A DNA stretch of 64,000 nt, taken from Gammaproteobacteria bacterium. Its GTDB lineage: Bacteria; Pseudomonadota; Gammaproteobacteria; Ga0077536. Location: the NCBI GenBank assembly GCA_021773835.1, contig JAJFJQ010000070.1, positions 62,001 through 126,000 on the forward strand, in the 5' to 3' direction. The notes below the pieces were generated by a model. It was not told the DNA's origin. It ran no database searches and saw nothing but the letters and a program-made list of their open reading frames with translations. Position 1 is the stretch's first letter; each line of letters starts with the position of its first letter. Shown piece after piece: positions 35,789 through 43,683 of the stretch. The position numbers were made by a program, and so were the translations under genes.

Positions 35789-36412
35789 ATGCCCAAAAGA
35801 ATTCCGGAACAAACCTTTTGGAACGAACGATTCGAAAAGGAAGGCTACCTATTTGGCACCGAGCCAAATAGTTTTCTAAAATCTCAGGCCACGTTATTTT
35901 CTCCCGGGCAAAAAGTACTATCCGTAGCCGACGGGGAAGGTCGTAACGGAACATTTCTCGCCGATCTTGGTACTGACGTCCATGCCGTGGATTTCTCAGA
36001 CGTAGCGCTTGCCAAGGCGGAAAAACTTGCTGCCGAACGGGGAGTGACGATCAGGACCGAACAAGTCGATCTACTGTCCCACGAGTTTTCACCACAGACC
36101 TATCACGCCGTCGTCGCGATCTTCATTCAATTTGCCACACCAGAACAACGTGGTCGACTATTCGAAAATCTAAAAAACGCCCTTAAATCCGGTGGGCTAT
36201 TTGTCCTGCAAGGTTACCGGCCGGAACAAATCGAATACGGTACGGGTGGTCCACCCGAACGGACCAATATGTATACGGAAGAATTCCTCCGGCAAACGTT
36301 CGCGGATTTCGATATAAAACATTTGCACAGTCACGATGACAGCATCGACGAAGGGCCCGGCCACTCGGGGATGTCCGCACTGATCGATTTGATCGCGAAA
36401 AAACCGACGTAG
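35789..36412 (+). CDS. Class I SAM-dependent methyltransferase
   Basis: A 207-aa protein with AAGGA upstream of its start. The N-terminus FWNERFEKEGYLFGTEPNSFL is the TehB/thiopurine-like pattern, and the SAM site is KVLSVADGEGRNGTFLADLGTDVHAVDFSDVALAKAEKLA. Family members methylate small toxic molecules such as tellurite, thiols or halides. It follows the LysR gene by 50 bp, so it may be part of the same stress response. The substrate is not determined. Confidence 0.87.
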   Translation: MPKRIPEQTFWNERFEKEGYLFGTEPNSFLKSQATLFSPGQKVLSVADGEGRNGTFLADLGTDVHAVDFSDVALAKAEKLAAERGVTIRTEQVDLLSHEFSPQTYHAVVAIFIQFATPEQRGRLFENLKNALKSGGLFVLQGYRPEQIEYGTGGPPERTNMYTEEFLRQTFADFDIKHLHSHDDSIDEGPGHSGMSALIDLIAKKPT

Positions 36413-36495
36413 CCGCCCGCGCATGCCATCGCCGTAGGTTTACAATATCGGCTCTCGAATAGAACGCTTCATCGCCAATTCAAACGGGCACAAAA

Positions 36496-37131
36496 TCACT
36501 TGTCGCCACCGAGCTCGCGTTGAGTGCCGATAAGCGAATCCCGAGTCACCAAGGCCGCAAGTTGTTCCTGCGACCACCCATCCGTACCGGTCGGACGCTC
36601 CGGTAACACCATGTAACGCAGCTCGGCGGTCGAATCGTGCACTCTGACCTCAACACCATCGGATAAATTCACACCGAATTCGGCCAAAACGGCGCGCGGC
36701 TCTCGTACGATCCGCGCACGGTAATTACTGGATTTGTACCACGCGGGTGACATGCCGAGAAGCGAACGCGGATAACATGAACACAAGGTACAAACGATGA
36801 CGTTATGTACCGTCTTTGTATTCTCCATTACCGTAAATTCATACGGCTCAAGATCAAAGCCGAGTTCCCGGATCGCGTTTGCACCGTCATCCAACAAGCG
36901 CGCCTTATAGTCATCGTTTGTCCAAGCATGAGCGACAATTTTGGCACCGTTTTCCGGTGACGCACCCTGCATCGCTGCGATCATTGCCTGTTCTTCATCG
37001 ACGCTGTAATGCCCGGCCTCAATCAATAATTCACGTAGTGCCAGGCCAAGTCGCGCGGCCTCACTAGTGGGCTCTACATGATCTGGTTGAAAGGTGCGCG
37101 CGTGATCATGCTCATGCTCGTTATCTGTCAT
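36496..37131 (-). CDS. Nitrile hydratase alpha subunit, cobalt type
   Basis: The 211-aa catalytic subunit. The metal claw is VCTLCSC at residues 113-119, with the Thr that marks the cobalt rather than iron type; the second and third Cys become sulfinic and sulfenic acids in mature enzymes. Downstream PRSLLGMSPAWYKSSNYRARIVREPRAVLAEFGV and ELRYMVLPERPTGTDGWSQEQLAALVTRDSLIGT are standard. Nitrile hydratase converts nitriles to amides. It overlaps the beta-C gene by 4 bp (ATGA). No amidase or separate activator gene is adjacent. The N-terminus is His-rich. Confidence 0.92.
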   Translation of the reverse strand: MTDNEHEHDHARTFQPDHVEPTSEAARLGLALRELLIEAGHYSVDEEQAMIAAMQGASPENGAKIVAHAWTNDDYKARLLDDGANAIRELGFDLEPYEFTVMENTKTVHNVIVCTLCSCYPRSLLGMSPAWYKSSNYRARIVREPRAVLAEFGVNLSDGVEVRVHDSTAELRYMVLPERPTGTDGWSQEQLAALVTRDSLIGTQRELGGDK

Positions 37132-37415
37132 GTTGCAACCTCCAGCCAGTGTTCAAAGATTTCAATCTCGAGCATGTCTTTCGGTGCGCCACTGTATGAC
37201 CCCCACAACTCAATTTGCGGGATCCGCACTCGATAAACCCGCTGCATCGGTTCACCGGGACCTCGAATATATTTCTCTGGGTCGCCGTGCACGCCACAAA
37301 TGCGTTCGACGGTACCGACTTTCCCTTTCGCATAGGCGGGCACGCGGTGATGCGTCAGCGGCGTTCGATCAGCGATACGTACCCGTTGCCCAGGCTTAAA
37401 CTTGGGCTCGCTCAT
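37128..37415 (-). CDS. Nitrile hydratase beta subunit, C-terminal half (separate gene)
   Basis: This 95-aa product corresponds to the C-terminal SH3-like domain of a normal (about 220 aa) nitrile hydratase beta subunit. It opens with FKPGQRVRIADRTPLTHHRVPAYAKGKVGTVERICG, where the Arg of HHRVP matches the conserved active-site arginine that contacts the alpha sulfenate, and ends LEIEIFEHWLEVAT. It has its own ATG and sits in ATGA overlaps with both neighbours. It is an intact gene rather than a frameshift product, as stop and start are both clean. Confidence 0.87.
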   Translation of the reverse strand: MSEPKFKPGQRVRIADRTPLTHHRVPAYAKGKVGTVERICGVHGDPEKYIRGPGEPMQRVYRVRIPQIELWGSYSGAPKDMLEIEIFEHWLEVAT

Positions 37416-37738
37416 GAACTACTCTCTATTTTTTGCCGGCGCCGAATAGCGTCGATCTTTCCGTCCAGCTCGTCTTGGGTAATCGCCCCACTCGCCAGCA
37501 ACGTACTCGCGAGCGACTTTGCCCAGCGTTCATAGTAGGAGAGCTCGTCATAATCCGTAGGCGCTAGACGTTCAATTCCATGGCGTAGCTCTGCGAAATC
37601 AGTAATTAAACCTTTGGCAAGTGCGAGCCTTACCATCGCGTCGATCTGCCATTCCCAATAGGCGTTGTCGTGCTCGGCGAGATCCACTGGCCCGCCTGTC
37701 CGTCCGCCGACGTCGTGTGGTCCCCATGCTTCACTCAT
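37412..37738 (-). CDS. Nitrile hydratase beta subunit, N-terminal half (separate gene)
   Basis: This 108-aa product corresponds to the helical N-terminal half of the beta subunit: DVGGRTGGP, ELRHGIERLAPTDYDELSYYERWAKSLASTLLASGAITQDEL, with the ERL...YYERW motif and the first active-site arginine region. It is the first gene of the three-gene operon and overlaps the next by ATGA. In some organisms such beta-like proteins also act as metallochaperones, so it may double as activator, which would explain the lack of a separate one. Confidence 0.85.
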   Translation of the reverse strand: MSEAWGPHDVGGRTGGPVDLAEHDNAYWEWQIDAMVRLALAKGLITDFAELRHGIERLAPTDYDELSYYERWAKSLASTLLASGAITQDELDGKIDAIRRRQKIESSS

Positions 37739-37870
37739 ATTTTGCTGTCCTGTCGTTATAGCGTTGGTGCGATAGGCTTCATTTTACCGCTGCCGAGGGA
37801 TCCGGTTAATTGCGACACGGGTGCTACGGGCATCGACTGGCTTGGGCCGTCGTCGCCGACGAGTACGGCA

Positions 37871-39430
37871 TCAATTCACTGCCCGTTCGCTATCTCCCCA
37901 GAACGTTTTACGGATCTCATTTTTAAGTATTTTGCCGACTGGTGAGCGTGGCATGTCGTCCCAGAATTCGATTTTTTTGGGTGCTTTGACGCTGCCGATG
38001 CGTTCTTTCGTGAAGGAAATGATCTCTTCGGCGGTAGCACTTTTATTCGGTCTGAGCACGACGACGGCAGTTACGGCTTCACCCCATTTCTCATCTGGCG
38101 TACCGATCACGGCGCAGTTTTCCACGGCCGCGTGGCCGTTGATAGCATTTTCTACTTCGGCAGAAAAGACATTAAATCCGCCGGTGATGATCATATCTTT
38201 AGCGCGATCGACGATGTAGACATAGCCATCTTCATCCCAATACCCAATATCACCAGTATGGTGCCAACCGAACCGACGTGCCTCTGCCGTTGCCTCCGGG
38301 TTGAGGTAATAACACGGTGCGACAAGGTTACCTTGGACGACGATCTCGCCGCGTTCACCGCGGGGCATGATATTGCCCGCGGCGTCCATGATCGCCATCC
38401 GAGTCTGCGAACAAGGCTTGCCACAGCTTTTGAGACGATGGCGCAAAGATTCATCGTTCAAGGCCTCGACCAGGTCCGCTTGGGACAAGTACGTGATCAA
38501 CATTGGCGCTTCGACCTGGCCGTAGCACTGACACATGCAGGGTCCAAATATATCGATCGCCTCGGCAAGCTTGTCCGGCGCGACGGGCGAAGCCGCGATC
38601 AGGAAGTGGGTTAACGAAGAGTAGTCGAATTCACGTACCCGTGGATGTGCCAGCATCGCATACAGTGCGGTCGGCGGTAGGAAGACATGGCTGACCTTAT
38701 GTTTTTCAATCGACGCCATTAATTCCAGCGGGTCGATCTTTTCGACGATAACGTTTGTCGGTATCTGCGGCGTCAACATAAACGTCAAGATTCCCGCAGC
38801 GTGCGTCATGGGCGCGGCGCAAAGATGCACCGGTGCGGTGTTGCTCGGCATCGTGATACCAGTCTCAGCAATCATCGTCGACCACGTTAAATTATCCCAC
38901 ATGATGCCTTTGGAACGCCCAGTCGTACCGCCACTGCCGAGTACCGTACATCTGCGATGTGCGTCATATGGGATCTCAATAGGATTCTTGCCAACAGTGT
39001 CTTGAGTAAATGCCTTTAACGACGGATAGCCTGCATCGTCTTTGTCAATGCATACGAGATGTTTAAGACTCGCGACCTGCTCTCGTATCTCAGCGACAAA
39101 TTGTGCAAACGAGCTATGGTAAAACAGCCACTCGCATCCAGTGAGATTCATAAAATCGACATTAGCGTCGATCGCGTTCTTAGCGTTTATCGGCACCCAG
39201 GTGCCACCAGCACGCAACGCGGCAAGGACGCACGCAAACGCATCCGCGCTGTTTGGAGAATAGACCGCGATGCTGGCCATGTCGGCCATGCCGCCTGTTT
39301 GCAGAGCAACCGCAATGGCGTTGGAGAGATCACGCATTTGCGCGTAGGTGTAGGCACCGTGTTTGTCGACAAATGCCGTTTTTTCCGGCGCCGCAGTCGC
39401 TGCCTTATCAAAATAATCGATTATCCGCAT
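37871..39430 (-). CDS. AMP-dependent acyl-CoA synthetase/ligase
   Basis: A 519-aa ANL-superfamily enzyme. The P-loop-like motif is CTVLGSGGTTGRSKGIMWDN, followed by QCYGQVEAPMLITYL, and the hinge and C-terminal core HTGDIGYWDEDGYVYIVDRAKDMIITGGFNVFSAEVE and PRSPVGKILKNEIR, with the catalytic Lys in GKILK. It activates a carboxylic acid to its acyl-CoA through an acyl-AMP. The substrate is unknown. It is downstream of the Exb-like operon (19 bp) and upstream of the nitrile hydratase genes, all on the minus strand. Confidence 0.9.
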   Translation of the reverse strand: MRIIDYFDKAATAAPEKTAFVDKHGAYTYAQMRDLSNAIAVALQTGGMADMASIAVYSPNSADAFACVLAALRAGGTWVPINAKNAIDANVDFMNLTGCEWLFYHSSFAQFVAEIREQVASLKHLVCIDKDDAGYPSLKAFTQDTVGKNPIEIPYDAHRRCTVLGSGGTTGRSKGIMWDNLTWSTMIAETGITMPSNTAPVHLCAAPMTHAAGILTFMLTPQIPTNVIVEKIDPLELMASIEKHKVSHVFLPPTALYAMLAHPRVREFDYSSLTHFLIAASPVAPDKLAEAIDIFGPCMCQCYGQVEAPMLITYLSQADLVEALNDESLRHRLKSCGKPCSQTRMAIMDAAGNIMPRGERGEIVVQGNLVAPCYYLNPEATAEARRFGWHHTGDIGYWDEDGYVYIVDRAKDMIITGGFNVFSAEVENAINGHAAVENCAVIGTPDEKWGEAVTAVVVLRPNKSATAEEIISFTKERIGSVKAPKKIEFWDDMPRSPVGKILKNEIRKTFWGDSERAVN

Positions 39431-39449
39431 GGTTTACCTCAATCGATTG

Positions 39450-41714
39450 TTAGCTCGTTTGGCTCGCCGGGCAGGTAATTGTGCCCCGTAGCGCCTCGAG
39501 TTTTGGCTTGAAACCAGCCGGCATAAATTCGCGTCGTGAATCAAGCTCGAACAGTACCTCACATGCTGTCTTCGGCCGGGTCGATTCTGCGCGTATTTGG
39601 GCGCGATGAATCATGCCTTCCCACCATGTATCGCGACGTGGATCGGTTCGATCCGTAATTGTGCGCCATGCCCGATCCGCCTCGACTGGTCGATCCGTCT
39701 GCGCTGCGGCCAACGCAAACAGACGAAAGCCATCCCCAGCCTTTGGGTATGCCTTGCGAAATAATTTTGCGTGGTCGTAGGCGTCCTCAAAGCGTTGAAC
39801 TTCGAGCATAGCCTCGATCATCATGATCTTGAATCGTCGTTCCATCGAAACATCAGCCGTTGCCCCGGGAAGCAACGTCTGCGCCGCTTGTATACGAAAG
39901 CTCGGATCGGCATCGGCGCTTATCGGTGGATAGATCTGCTCAAGCTGCCACACCTGCAATCCGGCTGTCGCAAGTTTGTTAAAAAACCCGAGCAATGCAG
40001 CGCGATCGCCAAGCCGCTCGTAGCATTTTAGTCGCGCCCACAAGATACCGCGTCCCGCGGCAGTATTTAAGTTGCCGGCTTTCTCGGCCTCATCGATGGC
40101 GGCCATCACTGCATGAGGCTCGGAATCGATCAAGGCCCGCATTTGGAACATGATCGCAAGGTTCTCAGAGATATTTCTCTGCTTTTTCGGTAGTTGCTTA
40201 TAGGCTGCGAGCCCTCGTTTTGCCAGTGCCGTTGGCGGCTTTGCATCCGTTTTCCGGATCGCATTGGTGAAGTCACGCGCGACGACGAAAAATCGCGTTT
40301 GTTCCAACGGCCCCCTTAGTTTCCGCGGTGACTTGACCGCATTCAACATGGCATACGCCTTTTTCGAGTTCGTCGTGGTCTGCGCAACGGTCACCCGAGC
40401 ACCGTCGGCATCGCCATCCTCCGGATTAGACTTGAGAAATCGTTCGGCCGCTTTTCTCAATGCCTCGCGCGAACTCGCCGACGGGTTTCCCATACGCGAC
40501 GCGCGCGCGACGTAAGCAAGCTTGGTTGCGGCTTTCCTTATCTGCGGGTCGAGGTTCTTTTTGCGTAGCAGGCGTTCTGCAGTATCCGCGGCGACTTTAT
40601 TCGATTTGATGTTATGCGACGCCAAGGCATAGCGAAAACGAATGTGGTCTAAGTTGAGATCTTTGTACTGTCTTGCTGCGTTAAAAAACCGCTCGTATTG
40701 GTTTGCCGCGGTCCGATCAAACCCGTATATGAATGCATGCTCGGCCTTTACCAAGGGGGTGAAGGGTCCAATGCTGTGACTGTAGAGCTTTTCGTGATAC
40801 TCCACGATAAGCCCGATCAAACGATCATCGACGCGCCGGGCATCGATAATACGACGTATTCGTTCGGCAGCTTCTCCGGCGCTGGTTTCGGCCTCTCGAC
40901 GGGTTTTTGAATTGTGCTTAGGTTGTGAGGCGTGCTGCAACAATGCTAACGCCTCGGCAAGCAGCAGCTGAGATTCCTGCACGTCAATTTTCCCTGCTGG
41001 AGGCGGCCCGGCTACGTTACCGGTTTTTGCGCGCAATATTCGAAGCTGCAGCGAGACCACCTCGAACAACGGGTGGCGCTTATCACCACCTAGTGCCTCC
41101 TCTAGGTTTTCAAATATTTTGAGCGCACGATCGTTCTCCTCCTCCGCCACTGCGATATAGCCAAGGCCAAGCCAACCGCCGTAAACCAGACTCGGACGGA
41201 ACACCTGAACGGAGGTGCCACGAAAACCCTTCTTCGCTTCCCAGATCCACTTCCTTTTTGCCGCCGCGTCTTTGACGGTCTTATACATTTCCAGATCGAC
41301 CCACGCGCCCCAATAGGGAAATGCGGCCAGGGCAAAACTCAAGTCATCCCAACCCACGGAACGATAGAGCGTTTCGAGCGCCGCCTCGTCTTCACCCGCC
41401 GCGGCCTCAAGCGCCTTCACTCTCGCAGTCGTGCGGTCTCGCAGGTTTCGTGTTATCTCGCGCATCGTCGTGAGCTGTGCAACGGTTGCTTTGCCGTCTC
41501 GCACACCATCGATCGTCTGACCTAGCTGTCGCCCGACCGCGGCATATCGACTCGTCGGCGCGTCACCGCTTAAGCTTGACTGTAGCCGTCGCGCCTCGGC
41601 GATCGCCGAAACCGCATTCGCAGGCGCTTTAGCCTTTGCGGCCCAGCCGCTAAAACTACCCAGGGTCAGCAACATCGAAACAAGCGCGACACAAGTAGTT
41701 CTGCCGCGATGCAT
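39450..41714 (-). CDS. Large exported repeat-like protein of the Exb/VWA operon
   Basis: A 754-aa protein with a cleavable signal peptide (VALVSMLLTLGSFSGWA, residues about 9-25) and no further membrane helix, so periplasmic or outer-surface exposed. The body is alpha-helical and TPR-like, with LGYIAVAEEENDRALKIFENLEEALGG, AEHAFIYGFDRTAANQYERFFNAARQYKDLNLDHIRFRYALASHNIKSNKVAADTAERLLRK and similar helix pairs. I recognise no catalytic domain. Its start overlaps the stop of the VWA gene by one base (TAATG), so production is coupled. It is probably the periplasmic client or scaffold driven by the inner-membrane motor encoded upstream. Confidence 0.75.
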   Translation of the reverse strand: MHRGRTTCVALVSMLLTLGSFSGWAAKAKAPANAVSAIAEARRLQSSLSGDAPTSRYAAVGRQLGQTIDGVRDGKATVAQLTTMREITRNLRDRTTARVKALEAAAGEDEAALETLYRSVGWDDLSFALAAFPYWGAWVDLEMYKTVKDAAAKRKWIWEAKKGFRGTSVQVFRPSLVYGGWLGLGYIAVAEEENDRALKIFENLEEALGGDKRHPLFEVVSLQLRILRAKTGNVAGPPPAGKIDVQESQLLLAEALALLQHASQPKHNSKTRREAETSAGEAAERIRRIIDARRVDDRLIGLIVEYHEKLYSHSIGPFTPLVKAEHAFIYGFDRTAANQYERFFNAARQYKDLNLDHIRFRYALASHNIKSNKVAADTAERLLRKKNLDPQIRKAATKLAYVARASRMGNPSASSREALRKAAERFLKSNPEDGDADGARVTVAQTTTNSKKAYAMLNAVKSPRKLRGPLEQTRFFVVARDFTNAIRKTDAKPPTALAKRGLAAYKQLPKKQRNISENLAIMFQMRALIDSEPHAVMAAIDEAEKAGNLNTAAGRGILWARLKCYERLGDRAALLGFFNKLATAGLQVWQLEQIYPPISADADPSFRIQAAQTLLPGATADVSMERRFKIMMIEAMLEVQRFEDAYDHAKLFRKAYPKAGDGFRLFALAAAQTDRPVEADRAWRTITDRTDPRRDTWWEGMIHRAQIRAESTRPKTACEVLFELDSRREFMPAGFKPKLEALRGTITCPASQTS

Positions 41715-42808
41715 TAGATAACCTCTAGCAGCGCGCGCATTTGGTTCGCGAACTGCTCTCCCATTATTAAGGTGATCAAACGCTTGGTAACCTTGACATC
41801 ACCATGCAAAGTGCCAGCGTCGCCCTGCCCTGCTTCCGCCATTTCCAGAAATTCCCGCATGGGTTTATTGCGGTAAATTGCCCGGTTAATCGGACGCCCT
41901 TCGCGGATCTCTATCAGTCCGGGATTCGCGCTCGGGCTTACGTCTAAAGTCGATAAGGTCCCGCCGTTAGCAGTAAAGCGATGGATCCGTCCAAGCAGAG
42001 TATCGAAACTTTCTTCATGCGGCGGCGCGTCACCGACAAGAATGATGATCCTGCGTGCGCCGACCCGCCAACTTTGGTCAACGCCGGCGGCGATGCCGGC
42101 ATCGATGTCTTCCCAAATATCGCCGCCGCCTGCCGCTTGTAGTGGATCCAGGAAGCGGCGAAGCTTAGCCGTGCTGAAGGTCAAGGACTCAGATCGTACG
42201 AGAAACTCCTCGTCTTGATCACGAAACGCGACAAATCCAAAGCGTGCTGCCGGTACCAAGGTCCGCACTGTATGCACAATATCGTAGATACGATCTTTAA
42301 TTTCGTCGATGGCCCATCCCATTGAACCCGTCGCATCAATCACAAAAACGACATCTAAGCCATTGTTGCGCAGGCCGGAAATGTAACTGGCAAATCGATT
42401 ATTGGAATTGCCGAGCGCATTGCCGATCCCGGCACCAAAGCCGGCGGTGCCGAAACCCTCACCGAGCGGCATCGCGGACATCGGATTGGGTAGATCGAAA
42501 CCGGTGGTACCGCCGGAATCAGCCCGTAGCGCGAGTGGTGCATCCGGTGGTGGTGGCGCGACCGCCTGCGGCGCGATTAGCGTTTCTGGCGGTTCTAATT
42601 CAAATTCCTCCTCAAACTCCAAAACGTCTTCGGGTTTCGGACGCTCGAGAGGCTCAGGTGGCGGCTCCGCCACCGCAATGTTGATCTCTATCTCCTCTGC
42701 CGTATCGATCGGGTTATCGATGTCTTGCCCGATCCGCCACGAGATTATCACGTGGACGATCAGGGAAATCGCGAACAATACCGACCACGTCGTAAACCGT
42801 TTCATCAA
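41714..42808 (-). CDS. TonB-like tethered von Willebrand factor A protein
   Basis: A 364-aa protein. Residues 7-23 are one N-terminal membrane helix, 48-90 are Pro/Glu-rich like the TonB spacer (EPPPEPLERPKPED... and APPPPDAP), 118-136 are Gly-rich, and from about 151 a VWA domain follows. The MIDAS motif is D158-A-T160-G-S162, GGGDIWED lies at 227-234 and VGDAPPHE at 258-264, so metal binding looks intact. A TonB-like tether ending in VWA instead of the TonB C-terminal domain implies that the motor transmits force to, or senses, a VWA ligand in the periplasm. It is 14 bp after the second exbD-like gene. Confidence 0.82.
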   Translation of the reverse strand: MMKRFTTWSVLFAISLIVHVIISWRIGQDIDNPIDTAEEIEINIAVAEPPPEPLERPKPEDVLEFEEEFELEPPETLIAPQAVAPPPPDAPLALRADSGGTTGFDLPNPMSAMPLGEGFGTAGFGAGIGNALGNSNNRFASYISGLRNNGLDVVFVIDATGSMGWAIDEIKDRIYDIVHTVRTLVPAARFGFVAFRDQDEEFLVRSESLTFSTAKLRRFLDPLQAAGGGDIWEDIDAGIAAGVDQSWRVGARRIIILVGDAPPHEESFDTLLGRIHRFTANGGTLSTLDVSPSANPGLIEIREGRPINRAIYRNKPMREFLEMAEAGQGDAGTLHGDVKVTKRLITLIMGEQFANQMRALLEVI

Positions 42809-42822
42809 TCCGCTTCCGCCGC

Positions 42823-43248
42823 CTACCTTTTCTTCAAGGTCAACAGCGTTGCCCGATCGATCCCAATCTTTGACAGGGCCCCGACCGTTTGTGCAACCAA
42901 CACGACGTCGGTTTGAGCGTCAGCTGAGATTTGCACCACCTGATCTTTGAATACGCCGGATAGCTCGTTTTCAATTTGCTCGATACTAATGGTTCTCCCT
43001 CGATAGCGAATTTTTCCATCTACCGTGATCGCAATCTCCAAAACATCCGGGCTCGGTGAGACCGACGCGACTGAATCCGGCGGGGTAACCTCTAAATCGA
43101 TGTGTAAATTACCGGCGACCATAAAGTACAACAGCAACAAGAATACGATGTTGATCATCGGCACCACATTTTCCGGGCGCCGTTCGCGCGATGCACTGTG
43201 CTGCCCCTTGCCGATTGAGCCAAAGCCGCGGGTTTTCGGGGTCAACAT
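42823..43248 (-). CDS. ExbD/TolR-like protein lacking the proton-carrying Asp
   Basis: A 141-aa single-helix protein of the ExbD/TolR family (cytoplasmic N-terminus, helix about residues 28-47, periplasmic C-terminal domain). The helix reads VVPMINIVFLLLLYFMV: at position 33, where ExbD/TolR/MotB proteins carry the Asp essential for proton flow, this one has Asn (codon AAC). The periplasmic part (VLEIAITVDGKIRYRGRTISIEQIENEL, VVQISADAQTDVVLVAQTVGALSKIGID) is otherwise well formed. It lies 15 bp after a normal ExbD paralogue. Confidence 0.85.
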   Translation of the reverse strand: MLTPKTRGFGSIGKGQHSASRERRPENVVPMINIVFLLLLYFMVAGNLHIDLEVTPPDSVASVSPSPDVLEIAITVDGKIRYRGRTISIEQIENELSGVFKDQVVQISADAQTDVVLVAQTVGALSKIGIDRATLLTLKKR

Positions 43249-43263
43249 ATCGGCTTCTCGATC

Positions 43264-43671
43264 CTATTTATCAAACTGTTGGGCTTCGGTTATCGCGATG
43301 TTGACCAACCCACGCCCGTGCAGAATATCAATCACAGAAACGGCACGTTGCAGTGGTACACCTGGGTCCGAGGCCACCACAATCGGCGATTCGGCGGAAG
43401 GATTGAGATCTCGAAGCACCTCCTCCATTTGATCCAAGGGATAGCGTCCCTTATTGATCCAAACGCTCTCGTCGGCGTGCAACTCGATCACAACTGGCAT
43501 TGATTTCGCACCCGGGTCACGCTGCCCGCCGCCCTGTTGCGCAAGGTCCATGACATAAGGTCTGAGGAAATCACTTTCCAACATAAAAAATATCAACAAA
43601 ATGAACACAACGTCGATCAACGGCGTCAATGACAATCGCGATGCACGACGTCTGCGTTCCAGCGTGATCAT
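43264..43671 (-). CDS. ExbD/TolR-like protein with intact proton-carrying Asp
   Basis: A 135-aa ExbD/TolR-type subunit. The N-terminal basic segment (ERRRRASRLSLTPLIDVVFILLIFFML) contains Asp20 in the LTPLIDVVF motif, the residue that carries protons through the ExbB/TolQ pore. The periplasmic domain follows (MPVVIELHADESVWINKGRYPLDQMEEVLRDL, PIVVASDPGVPLQRAVSVIDILHGRGLVNIAI). It is 12 bp downstream of the ExbB-like gene and would form the active half of a pair with the Asn-bearing paralogue. Confidence 0.9.
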   Translation of the reverse strand: MITLERRRRASRLSLTPLIDVVFILLIFFMLESDFLRPYVMDLAQQGGGQRDPGAKSMPVVIELHADESVWINKGRYPLDQMEEVLRDLNPSAESPIVVASDPGVPLQRAVSVIDILHGRGLVNIAITEAQQFDK

Positions 43672-43683
43672 CTTCGGCCCCGA

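Noticed and set aside
36496-37738. Thiocyanate hydrolase as the identity of the three-gene hydratase
   Set aside because: Gene order fits, but subunit lengths are clearly shorter than thiocyanate hydrolase subunits; kept only as an alternative.
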